42,834 nt of DNA from a virus: the IMG/VR virus record IMGVR_UViG_3300044608_000619, positions 1 through 42,834 of that record. The stretch is one strand, 5' to 3'. How positions within the stretch are numbered: position 1 is the first letter of the stretch; the number at the start of each line of letters is the position of its first letter. Positions 21,303 through 30,395 of the stretch are shown one piece after another. The notes beneath the pieces are model-generated. The model saw nothing but the letters and a program-made list of their open reading frames with translations. It searched no databases and was not told the origin of the DNA. The translations under genes were made by a program, and so were the position numbers.

Positions 21303-22535
21303 TTAGCGCTCGTACTGATCGTAGTATTCGGGTTCAAGATCGGCGAGGCCACCACCGCGATAGACGACGCCACCCTTGCGGAAGCCACCAAAGCCCTGAA
21401 GAATTCCACCAACGGCGGATCCGAGGCCGATGGCATTTTGGAGCCAAGATGGCTTATCATTGCCCATTGATTTCACGGGCTGATAGCCGCCTGACATGCC
21501 GCCCAAGACGCCAGCCTGCATCTGCGAAACCTGAAGCGGATAATACCGCTGCGCCAAGTTGTACTGCTCTTGTAAATTTCCTCCAGCCTGAAGGGCCGCG
21601 AGGTTCGTAAGCTGCATGTTCTTCTTCTGCTCCGCAAGGAGCGCCTGCTCACGGGCAGAAGATGCGCGACCCTGAAGGGCGGCAAGCTCCGCTTCCTTTG
21701 CGGCGGCAATCTGACCAGCCTCGGCCTGACGTGCGCCCATAAGGCCCTGAAGCCCTTGAAACTGAGCCTGAGATGCAAACTGCCTTGAGGCTTCGCCAGC
21801 CTGACGGGCAGCCATAGCGCCCTGAAGCCCCTGAAGACCAAGGTTGGCACCAAACTGACGTGACTGTTCCTCGGCCTGCTGTGCCGCCATGTTGTCGGCG
21901 AACTCCTTGCCGTAGAGACCAACGGCAGATTCGTATGCGTTCTGGAGGCTCTGAGCGTTTACATCCGCCATCTGCTCCTGCATATTGCGGCGGGCTACCT
22001 CTTGGGCAACTGCCGCACCAGATCCACCAAAGGAACCCGCACGAGCAGCTTCAAGGGCGCGGCTTGATGCCGCCTCATCGTACTGCTTCTGAAGGCGGTC
22101 TGTTGCCCGCTTTGCGACAAGCTCCTCATAGGGAGACATGCGCTGCTTGATGTTTTTGGTGGTGTAGTCGGCTTCTGCGAAATCCGTAGGGCCGTATCTG
22201 CCCTGCCTGCGATACGCATCCTGTAGGTTGGCGTAGCTGGTCGGATCATACTCACCGGCCCGCTCGTACTTCCTGCCGATGTCGGCAAAATTTGTCATGT
22301 CGTACTGGCCAGCCTGACCATACTGGCGATACATATCGCCCATGCGACGAAGTGCTTCGCGCTGCTCGGCATCGCCATACTGGCCTAGCCCCGGGAGGCC
22401 ACGCAAGTACTCCATCGTGTATTTAGACAAGCCCGGATAGCCAGCCTCAATGGCCGCGCTTCCGCCACTTTGAGCCTGATCTAGTACGTTTTGTACGTAG
22501 TCGGCTACCGATTTACCTGTTTCTGTCTTTGCCAT
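21303..22535 (-). CDS. Ala/Gln-rich virion-region protein with repeats
   Basis: 410 residues. Residues 60-115 contain three Y-D-[MP]-T-[NS]-[FY]-A-type repeats (R-A-G-E-Y-D-P-T-S-Y-A and similar). From about 190 to 300 long Ala/Gln helices hold internal repeats of F-x-x-L-Q-G-L-[QM]-G-A-[MR]-x-A-R-Q-A. The C-terminus has a hydrophobic glycine-rich segment (S-A-V-G-G-I-L-Q-G-F-G-G) and F-R-K-G-G-V-V-Y-R-G-G-G-L, the shared GG motif. It looks like an internal virion protein or DNA-injection channel component as in podoviruses; identity is inferred from position and composition. Confidence 0.5.
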   Translation of the reverse strand: MAKTETGKSVADYVQNVLDQAQSGGSAAIEAGYPGLSKYTMEYLRGLPGLGQYGDAEQREALRRMGDMYRQYGQAGQYDMTNFADIGRKYERAGEYDPTSYANLQDAYRRQGRYGPTDFAEADYTTKNIKQRMSPYEELVAKRATDRLQKQYDEAASSRALEAARAGSFGGSGAAVAQEVARRNMQEQMADVNAQSLQNAYESAVGLYGKEFADNMAAQQAEEQSRQFGANLGLQGLQGAMAARQAGEASRQFASQAQFQGLQGLMGARQAEAGQIAAAKEAELAALQGRASSAREQALLAEQKKNMQLTNLAALQAGGNLQEQYNLAQRYYPLQVSQMQAGVLGGMSGGYQPVKSMGNDKPSWLQNAIGLGSAVGGILQGFGGFRKGGVVYRGGGLADLEPEYYDQYER

Positions 22536-22538
22536 TTT

Positions 22539-23234
22539 TTACGCCGGAAGAAATTCGCTGGGGTTGATGGGTTCAGATCCCTTGATAAGCTCGGATCCTT
22601 CTTCTCTCAGACGCGCGACCATGGCGTCTAGGACTTTTGCACCGGCCTCTGTCGAACCATCGCCAAGTGTGGCAACAGCCCACGCCGGAATAACATACTC
22701 GCCGCTCGCAATCCGGACATCCTCTCGGCCATCAATTGAACCGGGGACCAAATCTGCGACCCCGCTTCCGGGGCCGGACACAACGCCTCCATCTGCGTAG
22801 GCGCGGATAAGCTCTGCTGTGGCATCCCTGCCGAACATGCGATCATAGCGATCAAGTGCCTGACGCGGATTAGGGTGCTGCCCACGAAGGGCCGAAATGC
22901 CGCCAGCAACCACGCCACCCTTTTCGAGGGTCTGGTTAACAACCCCTCCACGCGCCATCGCCTGACCGGCCATTGGCTTGCTGTAGGACTGGAGCGGCAT
23001 AATTTGCCTACCGGCACCCCCTGTGGTGGAATTTACGCTTGAGCTTTGCTGCTGCGGAGGCTGACCAGAGCCGCCAATGTTTCCAAGCTGCGGCGGTGGC
23101 GACCACTGTGATTGCTGGTTTGACTGAATGCCGCTAATACCCTGATTATAACCGAAAACGGGCTTATTCATAAGGTCCTGCGGATTGTTGTATTGGGCCT
23201 GCCCAAACGCTGGTGGAATTCCGTTGAAATACAT
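22539..23234 (-). CDS. Virion-region protein with repeated GG-V motifs
   Basis: 231 residues. The first 90 are Gln/Pro/Asn-rich and low complexity. Three GG-V motifs follow (A-R-G-G-V-V, E-K-G-G-V-V, A-D-G-G-V-V). The C-terminal 60 residues, with S-G-P-G-S-G-V-A-D-L-V-P-G and A-S-G-E-Y-V-I-P-A-W-A-V-A-T-L-G, match a conserved block I recall from late genes of uncultured phages. It is co-translated with its neighbours (gaps of 1-4 bases). Likely structural, exact place in the virion unknown. Confidence 0.5.
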   Translation of the reverse strand: MYFNGIPPAFGQAQYNNPQDLMNKPVFGYNQGISGIQSNQQSQWSPPPQLGNIGGSGQPPQQQSSSVNSTTGGAGRQIMPLQSYSKPMAGQAMARGGVVNQTLEKGGVVAGGISALRGQHPNPRQALDRYDRMFGRDATAELIRAYADGGVVSGPGSGVADLVPGSIDGREDVRIASGEYVIPAWAVATLGDGSTEAGAKVLDAMVARLREEGSELIKGSEPINPSEFLPA

Positions 23235-23235
23235 A

Positions 23236-23496
23236 TTAGCTCACGATCTTCAAGATGCCGCCGTCTGACCAAACACTGCCAGACGGAAGGCCGGTTGAGG
23301 TTGTGGGTATGTTCTGGATTGTCAGGCCAGAAATGGGAAATGCCGCGACCTGATTTGTAAGGTCGGAAGCAACAGTTATCGGCCTGATTGCGTCGAGCTT
23401 CTGGAGGCTAATCTCAATCTGTTTGATAAGCCTGTTCATGTACTCTTGGCTGTAGTCCTTGGTGGCCAGCGGAAGAGCAGATTTTGTGCCCGTCAT
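23236..23496 (-). CDS. Small virion-region protein
   Basis: 86 residues. An N-terminal charged helix (D-Y-S-Q-E-Y-M-N-R-L-I-K-Q-I-E-I-S-L-Q-K-L-D-A-I) is followed by a beta-rich tail (P-I-S-G-L-T-I-Q-N-I-P-T-T-S-T-G-L-P-S-G-S-V-W). A helix plus strand-loop C-terminus is common in small tail chaperone or attachment proteins. Starts in the ATGA overlap with the stabilisation gene end. No family recognised with certainty. Confidence 0.45.
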   Translation of the reverse strand: MTGTKSALPLATKDYSQEYMNRLIKQIEISLQKLDAIRPITVASDLTNQVAAFPISGLTIQNIPTTSTGLPSGSVWSDGGILKIVS

Positions 23497-25688
23497 CGAC
23501 GACCATCCTCCCTCATGTCAAGGCGCGGCACCCCAAGACGCCAAGCGACATTGAGTTCATCGCTCTCTACCCGGAGAGCAACGGACCTTGCCCTGATGCG
23601 AGTAAACATCTGATCGGTAAACCTGTTAACGGCAAGGGTTGCCGAGGAACTCCTCTGGGCGTTTCGTTCATCACCAGCGCCAATTGCGGAACCCGGATAG
23701 TCCTGCGGCCTGATCGTGAATTTGACAATCGGCTCCACGTCGCCGTCATGCACTGTAGAGTTCTTGAACGTGAGGTCCGGTATAATGCGGTTCACGAACA
23801 TGAATTTCTGGCCCTCCCCGATCTCTACAGGGCTGGACTGGATGTATGCGTTGATCGGCGTTTCGGGGTTGGTGCTGCCATCGTTGAAGCCGGACTCTTG
23901 GGCGTACAGGTATCCGTCCACGCTTACGGCGCGGGGGGTAGTTCTGCCCGTCCGATCAATCCAAGCTGTGCGAGCAAGGCTTCCGTAATACCAAGCGTTT
24001 TCCGCGTAGTTGTAAACGACATAACGGTCAACCTCCACATCAGCCGGGGCAACCCCGTCCTCTGTGGACTGCGTCTTTGACGGGTAAAACCAGATGATCT
24101 CGTTGTTGCCGGAGTCGGCAGAACAGTAGACCTTGTCGCCGTTGTCGGTGTCCAGATCCAAGAACACGTAATCCCTGACCGTGCAGGGTAGCGGTTCAAT
24201 GCGTCCATTGTAGGAGTAGAAGTTGTTTGACCCCATCCAGAAGGCGGCTGAGCCAGCGACGATCTTTGCGTTCGGACCTATGATGTCAAAGGAAGACCCG
24301 ACATAGTTGAAGCCGTATCCATAAGGAGGACCGATGTAGGTCATCGTGTAAAGCGATGTTTCGGTCCAGATCAGGATTTCCTCTCTGTTCTGGACGGCTG
24401 TGACAATATACGACCCCGAAGAAAGCCTGTTGTCGCCAGCAGTTGTTGTGAGGTCTGCGGCATCCCAATTCGTTGGATCGGACGAATCAGACCAGCGAAT
24501 TGTCATCTTGTCCTGCGTCTGCGTAACGTCGTATGGATTGCAACCAAAAGCGATGATCTGCCTGTTCTGGTCGGAGACCAAAATCTCAGTTGCGACATAC
24601 GGCAAATACTTCTTGGAGTATACGGACCCAAGGTTGCTAAAGCTGACGGCGGGGCCGGCCGTGTCGGTGATGTCCCAATAGACGATGGATGATGTGTAAA
24701 CTTCGCATCCTGTGCCGCCAGACTCCGTCGTTGTGGCGTTGCTCGTTACGGTGAACGTGTACGCATTCGCGTTGACAACGGAAATTGTATGCGTTCCGTT
24801 CAGGGCGGAAACAGAGACGCCGCCAATGTCCACAGAAACATTACCGATGATTACTGCATTTCCATTCGAGAAGCCGTGGTTCAACTGCGTGACGGTCACG
24901 ACGTTGCTGCCGTTTGTCAGGTCAAGCGGATTTGATCCAAGGGTGTAATAGTTGGTGAGATCGCGCGGACAGGCGACCATGTCCTCGCCATAGTTGTCCA
25001 CCGTCCATAGGCCGCTGTAGTACGTTGAGAGGGTGCTGTCTGGGCCATATCCCCAGCCATAGGATCCAGATACACCACCCCACGGACCACTGCCCCAGCC
25101 TGCAAACGTAACATTGGTGGATATGCCGGGATGGAACTGATATTCTACCGATACGCTTGAACCGCCACCAGAACCAGTTGATGTTGCGGTGCCTGTCGTG
25201 GTAACGGTATAGGCGTTCGCGTTCACGACGTTCTGGACGATTAGCTCCGTATTGATGGCGGTGCTAAGTATACCGTTTACATTCGACGAGCCAGACACGG
25301 TTATATAGTCACCGGCAATCGCCCCGTGAGCAACGTCTGTGATTGTCACGTTGCTTGAACCGTTTACCGTCGCTATCGGATTTGAGCCAAGGTTTGATGT
25401 TCGCCGAAGGGGCGTGATGTCAACTATGGTCGAGGAATCATCAACGTAAAATTTGATGTTGGTCGGCATGGCAAGATAGTTGGTGCCGACAAGGCTAGAC
25501 CACCCATACAGCTTGCGGCACTTGCCGATCAGCGCTGTCTGGTTGGCATATATCTTCGTCCAGCCGCCAATTTTCTCCGGGAGGCCGTTCCTGAAGCGTA
25601 TGAAATCCGAGTCAAACCACCCGCCGCTATTGGCATAGCTCGTCGTGTCACGGTTGATGCCGGGCTGGAATTTGAGCTTGGAGAGCAT
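23493..25688 (-). CDS. Phage stabilisation/tail hub protein (P22 gp10-like)
   Basis: 731 residues beginning with F-Q-P-G-I-N-R-D-T-T-S-Y-A-N-S-G-G-W and F-R-N-G-L-P-E-K-I-G-G-W, a start typical of podoviral stabilisation/tail hub proteins. Two stretches (about 105-185 and 245-330) repeat Ig-like or Big-type strands (N-G-S-S-N-V-T-I-T, N-A-Y-T-V-T) that look like inserted modules. The C-terminal half resembles a beta-propeller (repeated I-x-x-W-x-D-S-S). The protein would close the portal and form the tail tube base. It overlaps the next gene by four bases. Confidence 0.7.
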   Translation of the reverse strand: MLSKLKFQPGINRDTTSYANSGGWFDSDFIRFRNGLPEKIGGWTKIYANQTALIGKCRKLYGWSSLVGTNYLAMPTNIKFYVDDSSTIVDITPLRRTSNLGSNPIATVNGSSNVTITDVAHGAIAGDYITVSGSSNVNGILSTAINTELIVQNVVNANAYTVTTTGTATSTGSGGGSSVSVEYQFHPGISTNVTFAGWGSGPWGGVSGSYGWGYGPDSTLSTYYSGLWTVDNYGEDMVACPRDLTNYYTLGSNPLDLTNGSNVVTVTQLNHGFSNGNAVIIGNVSVDIGGVSVSALNGTHTISVVNANAYTFTVTSNATTTESGGTGCEVYTSSIVYWDITDTAGPAVSFSNLGSVYSKKYLPYVATEILVSDQNRQIIAFGCNPYDVTQTQDKMTIRWSDSSDPTNWDAADLTTTAGDNRLSSGSYIVTAVQNREEILIWTETSLYTMTYIGPPYGYGFNYVGSSFDIIGPNAKIVAGSAAFWMGSNNFYSYNGRIEPLPCTVRDYVFLDLDTDNGDKVYCSADSGNNEIIWFYPSKTQSTEDGVAPADVEVDRYVVYNYAENAWYYGSLARTAWIDRTGRTTPRAVSVDGYLYAQESGFNDGSTNPETPINAYIQSSPVEIGEGQKFMFVNRIIPDLTFKNSTVHDGDVEPIVKFTIRPQDYPGSAIGAGDERNAQRSSSATLAVNRFTDQMFTRIRARSVALRVESDELNVAWRLGVPRLDMREDGRR

Positions 25689-25698
25689 CTAGAACGCC

Positions 25699-26055
25699 CT
25701 ATGAAAGGTTCTTCAGCTTGTATAGCGTGGAGAGGTATGTGCCGACGAGTTCGTCGATGATGTTCTCGATTGCGGGGACCCCGTGAGCAACCTTTGTGCG
25801 GCTCTTCGAGATCCAGTTTGCATCTTCCGTAAGGCACTTAATGATGTCCACGGATTCGTCCTTGCAGGAAAGATCAACGTGGCCGATGATGCCCTTCGAT
25901 CCCTGACAAGCCTCCACCAGCTTGTCAAGCGTGTCAATCACATCGTCGTAGAAAGACCCGAGTGCCTTATGCTCGGCATAGGACTTCGTTTTCCAGTGGG
26001 CCAGATGGGCCTGATTGCGGGTCTTGAAAACCCGGGCGACGAGTTCCTCAATCAT
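25699..26055 (-). CDS. Dps/ferritin-like protein (DUF5856-like)
   Basis: 118 residues. A-H-L-A-H-W-K-T-K-S-Y-A-E-H-K-A-L (about 16-32), G-S-F-Y-D-D-V-I-D-T-L-D-K-L-V-E (about 33-48) and H-V-D-L in the middle form a ferritin-like helical bundle with conserved His and Asp/Glu pairs, as in DUF5856 and Dps-like proteins. A di-iron or DNA-protective role is inferred from the family. Its presence inside the late region, between the stabilisation protein and fibre, suggests it is made late and possibly packaged, but this is not shown. Confidence 0.65.
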   Translation of the reverse strand: MIEELVARVFKTRNQAHLAHWKTKSYAEHKALGSFYDDVIDTLDKLVEACQGSKGIIGHVDLSCKDESVDIIKCLTEDANWISKSRTKVAHGVPAIENIIDELVGTYLSTLYKLKNLS

Positions 26056-26057
26056 TT

Positions 26058-26258
26058 TTACCAGCCCGCCATTTGCGTGTACTTGTTGGAACCAGCACCA
26101 CAGTCAGCCTCAAACTCTGCCTTCTGATCCTGACTGTAGTTGCGGCGCTGAACGGATTTCAACGAAACAACCTCGCCGTACTCGTTGACGACGGGCTCAA
26201 GCCAATTCGCCTCAAGCGTGTTGTGATTTAGGTCGTGGGTGACAAATGCAAGGTACAT
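26058..26258 (-). CDS. Small hypothetical protein next to fibre gene
   Basis: 66 residues. Starts MYLAFVTHDLNHNTLEANW, a beta-rich opening, then V-V-S-L-K-S-V-Q-R-R-N-Y-S-Q-D-Q. I recall similar small proteins next to Dps-like genes in marine phages. Gap of two bases to the Dps-like gene and nine bases to the fibre, so one transcript. Function unknown. Confidence 0.45.
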   Translation of the reverse strand: MYLAFVTHDLNHNTLEANWLEPVVNEYGEVVSLKSVQRRNYSQDQKAEFEADCGAGSNKYTQMAGW

Positions 26259-26267
26259 ATATTCCTC

Positions 26268-28697
26268 TTAGGTTATGGAGCCGCTGATAACAGCGAATGA
26301 GAATGTTGGCGTTTCCGTTGTCGTTCCGCCGGTAGTCCGGAAGGACAGCCTAAAGGATCCGGCAGAAACCGCCGTTACGTGGATTTCGTATAAGTCTGTT
26401 CCAGTCCTTTGGTTAACGACGATTAAGTCGCTTGTTCCAACGGTTGAGTTGGTCACGGTGAATGATGCAAAAGTCGGCGATCCAGCCGCGCTGACGAGCG
26501 TAATCCTTCCAACGGGGTTATTTATTGTAACGCCGGTTGTCCTGCTGGTGGCCTGTGTGACGCTGGAACCAGAGCCAGCGCCATAGCCAAGGAGGCTTGT
26601 TCCAATGACCAAGCAGTCGCCGCTGCTATCAATCTTGAACCTGTCCGTTACGCTTGACGCGCCATCGCTTGTAGTCGAGAATGTTATCGCGCCCGGAGCA
26701 TCACCAGAAGAAACGGCTGCGTCAACATTGAAGGTAATTTTTGCCGATGACCTCCAAGCGGCTCCGTCGTAGATGGAGCCGCGAATCGTAAGTATGTCAT
26801 CGCCGCTTGCGGCTGCGGTAATCGTGGTGGTGTCGCCGCCACGGGCTTTGTACCCCTCGTAGAATACACCACCTGTGCCAGTAGACTGGTTTCCGAGGCC
26901 AACTGCGGTCGCAGAGCCAGTCGCGCTCCACCCAATATACTGCGAGCCCGTCGCCCCGATGGCGGCATTGGCAACAGTCTTTGTGTTGGCGTTCTGGACG
27001 TTATATATGGCATTCGCGGTGGATTGAATTCCTCCGGTGAAGGTCTTGAGGCCCGCAAAAGTTTGGGCCGCAGTAAGCATTGCCACCGTGTCGCCTTCAA
27101 CCGCGATAACACCGGCAGACACGCGAGAGATAGTCGTGTCGGATACGTTACCAACCTCAAAGGTGGTCGCCTGTGCCGCTCCGCCTACATCCAAAAGATT
27201 TCCGGGCGCCTTAGTTCCTATGCCGACTTTGCCATCGGACGCGATACGCATGCGCTCAACAGCCTGTGTGCTGGCTGTATTGTCGGACGTTCCGAACAGC
27301 ATTGCTGTATCTGGAGTCAAGCTTTCGGAAATTGTAGCAATGTACCCCTTAACGCCAGCGCCGGGAGTGTCTGCATCTGATCCGTACCACTCAATACTGC
27401 CAATCGGCTGATTTGCGGCGAATGACGTGTCGGTATTAACGAAGCTAATCGTACTGTTTTTTGAAGCGGAAAAGTACATTGCCGTGCTGGCGACCGTGGC
27501 AGTGTTGTTGATCGTATAGGTGCCAACGCCGCCAGTGCCGGTGCCGAGGGCGGTTATGTATGTGTTGTAATCAAGGCCGGATGTCCCAAGGAACACTCGA
27601 TCACCAACCGAAATGGAGCCAGAGGATACGGATGTGATCGTGAGCGTGGTTCCGCTTATTGAACCAACCATAAGGGCAGTAATATTTGTGCTTCCGGTGA
27701 TCTGGAGGACATAACCGGGGTCGGCGGCATCGCCGATATTTACATTGCCTTTTGAGTTAATCCGCATACGCTCCGTAGGGATAGCAAGGCCATCTGATGT
27801 AGTAAGGAATGCAAGTCTCCCCGGCATATCTCCGGTCCCCGGAGTTCCATCAACGGCAGCACGAATGATTGCTCCAATGGAGGTTAGGTTTGTCCCGTCA
27901 TCACCAACAAAAGATATATCGCCAAGGCGATCATCTTGTATTACCGACCCTCTCGTTGACCAATCTGCTCCACGGCTTTTTACTAAGGTCACTATTGAGG
28001 TAAGCGTACTTGGAGCAGTATAACCAAACGCCGCAGCATAATAAGAGCCAGAACCAAGGAGATTCGCCCTGAACAGGTTGCCGCCGATTGCTGGTGCAGA
28101 TGTTGCGCCGCTCGTTACTACTCCAACACCGTTGATTACAAACGGAGTCGCGTCGGGGTTAGTCTCATCCTCTACCAGAATGGCATTACCTGTACCAAGC
28201 TGTGTAACGCGCAAGGCGGCATCGGTGTTGTCTGTGACAGAGATAATCTGGTTTTCGGTAAACGTGTTCGTGGCATTTGTGGACGCCACATTGCCGACGA
28301 TCTTATTGGCGTCAATGCCGTCTACATAAAGGAAGTACGTTTCGCCGTTAGGGATGGTAACGCCGGTCTGGCCAGACACCTTGAATGTCACGCTGAATCC
28401 GCCGGTCGTGGCGTTCTTCACCACGTATAGCTTTTCAATCGCGGGGCAGATCACATTGCGGGCGGCGGTAATGGTGCCGGTTAGATTGATGACCGCATTA
28501 CGGGACTGGTCGGCAGAGCCGTTGTTGGTGGAAAGGGTTGTGTCGCCGCTGTTGGAAACCGTAACAGAGACGTAACCGCCAATCGCCTCCTCAAGGAGGG
28601 TGCCAAGGTTGGTGTTCGTGGTTGTACCCCACGTACCCTGCTGCTCGCCGGTTCCAATGAGTTCAAGACGGAGATTGGGAGAGTATGTTGATGCCAT
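26268..28697 (-). CDS. Tail fibre / receptor-binding protein
   Basis: 809 residues. The N-terminus L-R-L-E-L-I-G-T-G-E-Q-Q-G-T-W-G with T-N-T-N-L-G-T-L-L-E-E-A-I-G-G-Y is the conserved virion-attachment domain of many podoviral and siphoviral fibres. The rest is Thr/Ser/Gly/Asn-rich beta-structure with repeated blocks such as E-R-M-R-I-x-S-x-G-x-V-x-I-G (seen at least twice, around 305 and 485, with a related F-K-I-D-S-S-G-D-C-L near 690), typical of repeating shaft modules. No C-terminal chaperone domain is obvious. It likely binds host surface glycans. Confidence 0.78.
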   Translation of the reverse strand: MASTYSPNLRLELIGTGEQQGTWGTTTNTNLGTLLEEAIGGYVSVTVSNSGDTTLSTNNGSADQSRNAVINLTGTITAARNVICPAIEKLYVVKNATTGGFSVTFKVSGQTGVTIPNGETYFLYVDGIDANKIVGNVASTNATNTFTENQIISVTDNTDAALRVTQLGTGNAILVEDETNPDATPFVINGVGVVTSGATSAPAIGGNLFRANLLGSGSYYAAAFGYTAPSTLTSIVTLVKSRGADWSTRGSVIQDDRLGDISFVGDDGTNLTSIGAIIRAAVDGTPGTGDMPGRLAFLTTSDGLAIPTERMRINSKGNVNIGDAADPGYVLQITGSTNITALMVGSISGTTLTITSVSSGSISVGDRVFLGTSGLDYNTYITALGTGTGGVGTYTINNTATVASTAMYFSASKNSTISFVNTDTSFAANQPIGSIEWYGSDADTPGAGVKGYIATISESLTPDTAMLFGTSDNTASTQAVERMRIASDGKVGIGTKAPGNLLDVGGAAQATTFEVGNVSDTTISRVSAGVIAVEGDTVAMLTAAQTFAGLKTFTGGIQSTANAIYNVQNANTKTVANAAIGATGSQYIGWSATGSATAVGLGNQSTGTGGVFYEGYKARGGDTTTITAAASGDDILTIRGSIYDGAAWRSSAKITFNVDAAVSSGDAPGAITFSTTSDGASSVTDRFKIDSSGDCLVIGTSLLGYGAGSGSSVTQATSRTTGVTINNPVGRITLVSAAGSPTFASFTVTNSTVGTSDLIVVNQRTGTDLYEIHVTAVSAGSFRLSFRTTGGTTTETPTFSFAVISGSIT

Positions 28698-28701
28698 GTG
28701 C

Positions 28702-29670
28702 CTACGCCGCTATTTGCGTCCAAGTGGTTGTTTGTGAGTCGCTCACCGGCCCCCAATCCGGGGTCTGAGAATCTGTAACCGGGGTCCACCCGGGAGTTTG
28801 CGGGGTGGATACAGAAGACCATCCGGGGCTTTGCCCATCAGAGATCGCCTGCCAATCTGGAGTCTGGTCTGTATCAACAAGACTCCAGATCAAAGCCACG
28901 TTGTTTACATATCCGGTGGCGGATACACCGACCAGATATACAGTCTTTCCGAGGTTTACGGTCACTTCCTCGGCATATCCATACGCCGTGGAACCCTCGA
29001 CCGTAACGCTTGAGTTCACCTTGATTATAACACTGCCGACGGCAGTAGTGCCAGAGACTCCGGTGACGCTAAGCACTTGGTCTGTCTGGATCTCTGGGGT
29101 GCCGACACCTCCTGTGGCAAGGCTACCGGAGACACTGACATTCGCGTCGGCAGAGACGGTTACAGAACCCGGGCTTCCGGTTGCCTCAACGCCGACCACG
29201 TATATGTAATTGACGCTGCGGACCGTTACCGTGCCTGCGGCACCAGTTGCCTGAGAGCCAGAAACACCGACATTTGCCGTGCCGGTTATAGTTACATTGC
29301 CGGAAGATCCGGTGGCAGAAAGGCCGGTAACGGGAACATTTGCCTTGCCAGAGACGGTCGGCGCTGTAGTCGCGCCCGTCGCGGATACGCCAGTTACCGG
29401 GACGTTTGCCTTGCCGGATACCGTTACGGATCCAACAGAACCCGTCGCCTGAAGGCCGCTGACGGGCACAAAGGCACTAGCGATTACCCCGACGCTACCA
29501 GCGCTGCCGGTCGCTGAGACACCGTTTACATTTACATTTGCCTTTCCAGATACAGTTACGCTACCGGGCGATCCTGTCGCTCCGGTGTCCAGTATCCCGG
29601 AATACCCCCAAGGGGCCTCGCCCCAGCCGAACGAGCCCCAGCCTTGGAATGGGACGATTGCGTCGGCCAT
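28702..29670 (-). CDS. 22-residue-repeat virion protein
   Basis: 322 residues. After an aromatic N-terminus (W-G-S-F-G-W-G-E-A-P-W-G) come ten consecutive 22-residue repeats (31-250), each beginning A-T-G and with a V-T-V-S-G-K-A-N-V-x-V-x-G-V core. A five-fold 11-residue repeat (267-321) of type D-S-Q-T-P-x-W-x-P-V-S follows. The regular spacing predicts a beta-solenoid or stacked beta-hairpin shaft. It lies between the fibre and a small structural gene, so a second fibre or tail spike component is likely. I recall related repeat proteins in uncultured marine phages, not their function. Confidence 0.6.
   Translation of the reverse strand: MADAIVPFQGWGSFGWGEAPWGYSGILDTGATGSPGSVTVSGKANVNVNGVSATGSAGSVGVIASAFVPVSGLQATGSVGSVTVSGKANVPVTGVSATGATTAPTVSGKANVPVTGLSATGSSGNVTITGTANVGVSGSQATGAAGTVTVRSVNYIYVVGVEATGSPGSVTVSADANVSVSGSLATGGVGTPEIQTDQVLSVTGVSGTTAVGSVIIKVNSSVTVEGSTAYGYAEEVTVNLGKTVYLVGVSATGYVNNVALIWSLVDTDQTPDWQAISDGQSPGWSSVSTPQTPGWTPVTDSQTPDWGPVSDSQTTTWTQIAA
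28708..28872 (-). repeat. Five 33-base (11-residue) repeats
   Basis: Encodes residues 267-321 of the repeat protein: five 11-residue units with invariant Q-[TS] and W spacing. The unit length is half of the upstream 22-residue unit. Confidence 0.75.
28921..29580 (-). repeat. Ten 66-base (22-residue) repeats
   Basis: Encodes residues 31-250 of the repeat protein without gaps or insertions. Units begin A-T-G (eight of ten) and share V-x-V and G-[VLS] positions. The last two units are more degenerate. Confidence 0.8.
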
Positions 29671-29682
29671 GGCGATACCTTA

Positions 29683-30111
29683 TTAGGCGATGCGGATGAT
29701 GGCGTCGGTCGCGTTGGCGGTGGGGAAAACGATCACGAAGTCGCCGTTGGACGAAGACTTGTCGGAACCAAATGCCAAGGTCACAACAGCCGCATTGGAT
29801 GAATTGGCGTTGTAGATCAGGGCACCGTTGGCGGTGATCGTGGAAGAAGACCAAGTCGTGTCGGCAAAGTCAACATAGGCCGTTGTGCCGGAGGTGGTCG
29901 GAGACACCGATGTTAGCGTGTTGCCGCCAGCACTGTAGCCTGTGCCGGTGATCTCGTTTGACGTGGAATACGCCGTCGTCGAAGCGCCAAGGGTGGCGGA
30001 CGAGGTATAGAGAGCGATCTTGAAGGTGTTGCCACCCGGGTTGTCGAAGTCGTGCAAGGCGGACATGAGTTCCGACTTGAACGATGTACACATAGCCGTG
30101 GAAATTGCCAC
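29683..30111 (-). CDS. Small beta-rich virion protein, GTG start
   Basis: 142 residues from a GTG at 30111 with a strong GGAGG upstream, overlapping the previous TAG. A helical start (A-M-C-T-S-F-K-S-E-L-M-S-A-L-H-D-F) leads into F-K-I-A-L-Y-T-S-S-A-T-L-G and a Thr/Ser/Gly-rich beta domain ending in V-F-P-T-A-N-A-T-D-A-I-I-R. This order is what I recall from a structural family of uncultured phages. Probably a tail or head decoration protein. Confidence 0.55.
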   Translation of the reverse strand: MAISTAMCTSFKSELMSALHDFDNPGGNTFKIALYTSSATLGASTTAYSTSNEITGTGYSAGGNTLTSVSPTTSGTTAYVDFADTTWSSSTITANGALIYNANSSNAAVVTLAFGSDKSSSNGDFVIVFPTANATDAIIRIA

Positions 30112-30395
30112 TAGAGCCTCCTGATGATTTCGGCCATGTCGTTATGGCCTTGCTTGCCTAGCTGCGCCGCCAGAGTTGTACGGTCTGACCTTACAGCTTG
30201 TTTCATGTAGTGAATGATCGCGGGACGGATACGGTCCTTGTACGCCATCGCCTGATCTCGTATTGCCGGGTGGGCCTCCGACGAAATGAACAAGAGCTTG
30301 TTCAGAAGGTCTTCGGCAATCTCTTCAACGGTAAAACCCCGCTCGTGCGTGGTCCGTACCTCAAATGCTCCTACGGAGCCAAATCCATTGTTCAT
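30111..30395 (-). CDS. Small helical virion-region protein
   Basis: 94 residues. F-E-V-R-T-T-H-E-R-G-F-T-V-E-E-I-A-E-D-L (about 11-30) and R-D-Q-A-M-A-Y-K-D-R-I-R-P-A-I-I-H-Y-M-K-Q-A-V-R-S-D-R-T-T (about 45-73) are conserved in a small family I recall near adaptor genes of marine phages. All helical. Four-base overlap with the adaptor gene. Could be a chaperone or connector component. Confidence 0.5.
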   Translation of the reverse strand: MNNGFGSVGAFEVRTTHERGFTVEEIAEDLLNKLLFISSEAHPAIRDQAMAYKDRIRPAIIHYMKQAVRSDRTTLAAQLGKQGHNDMAEIIRRL

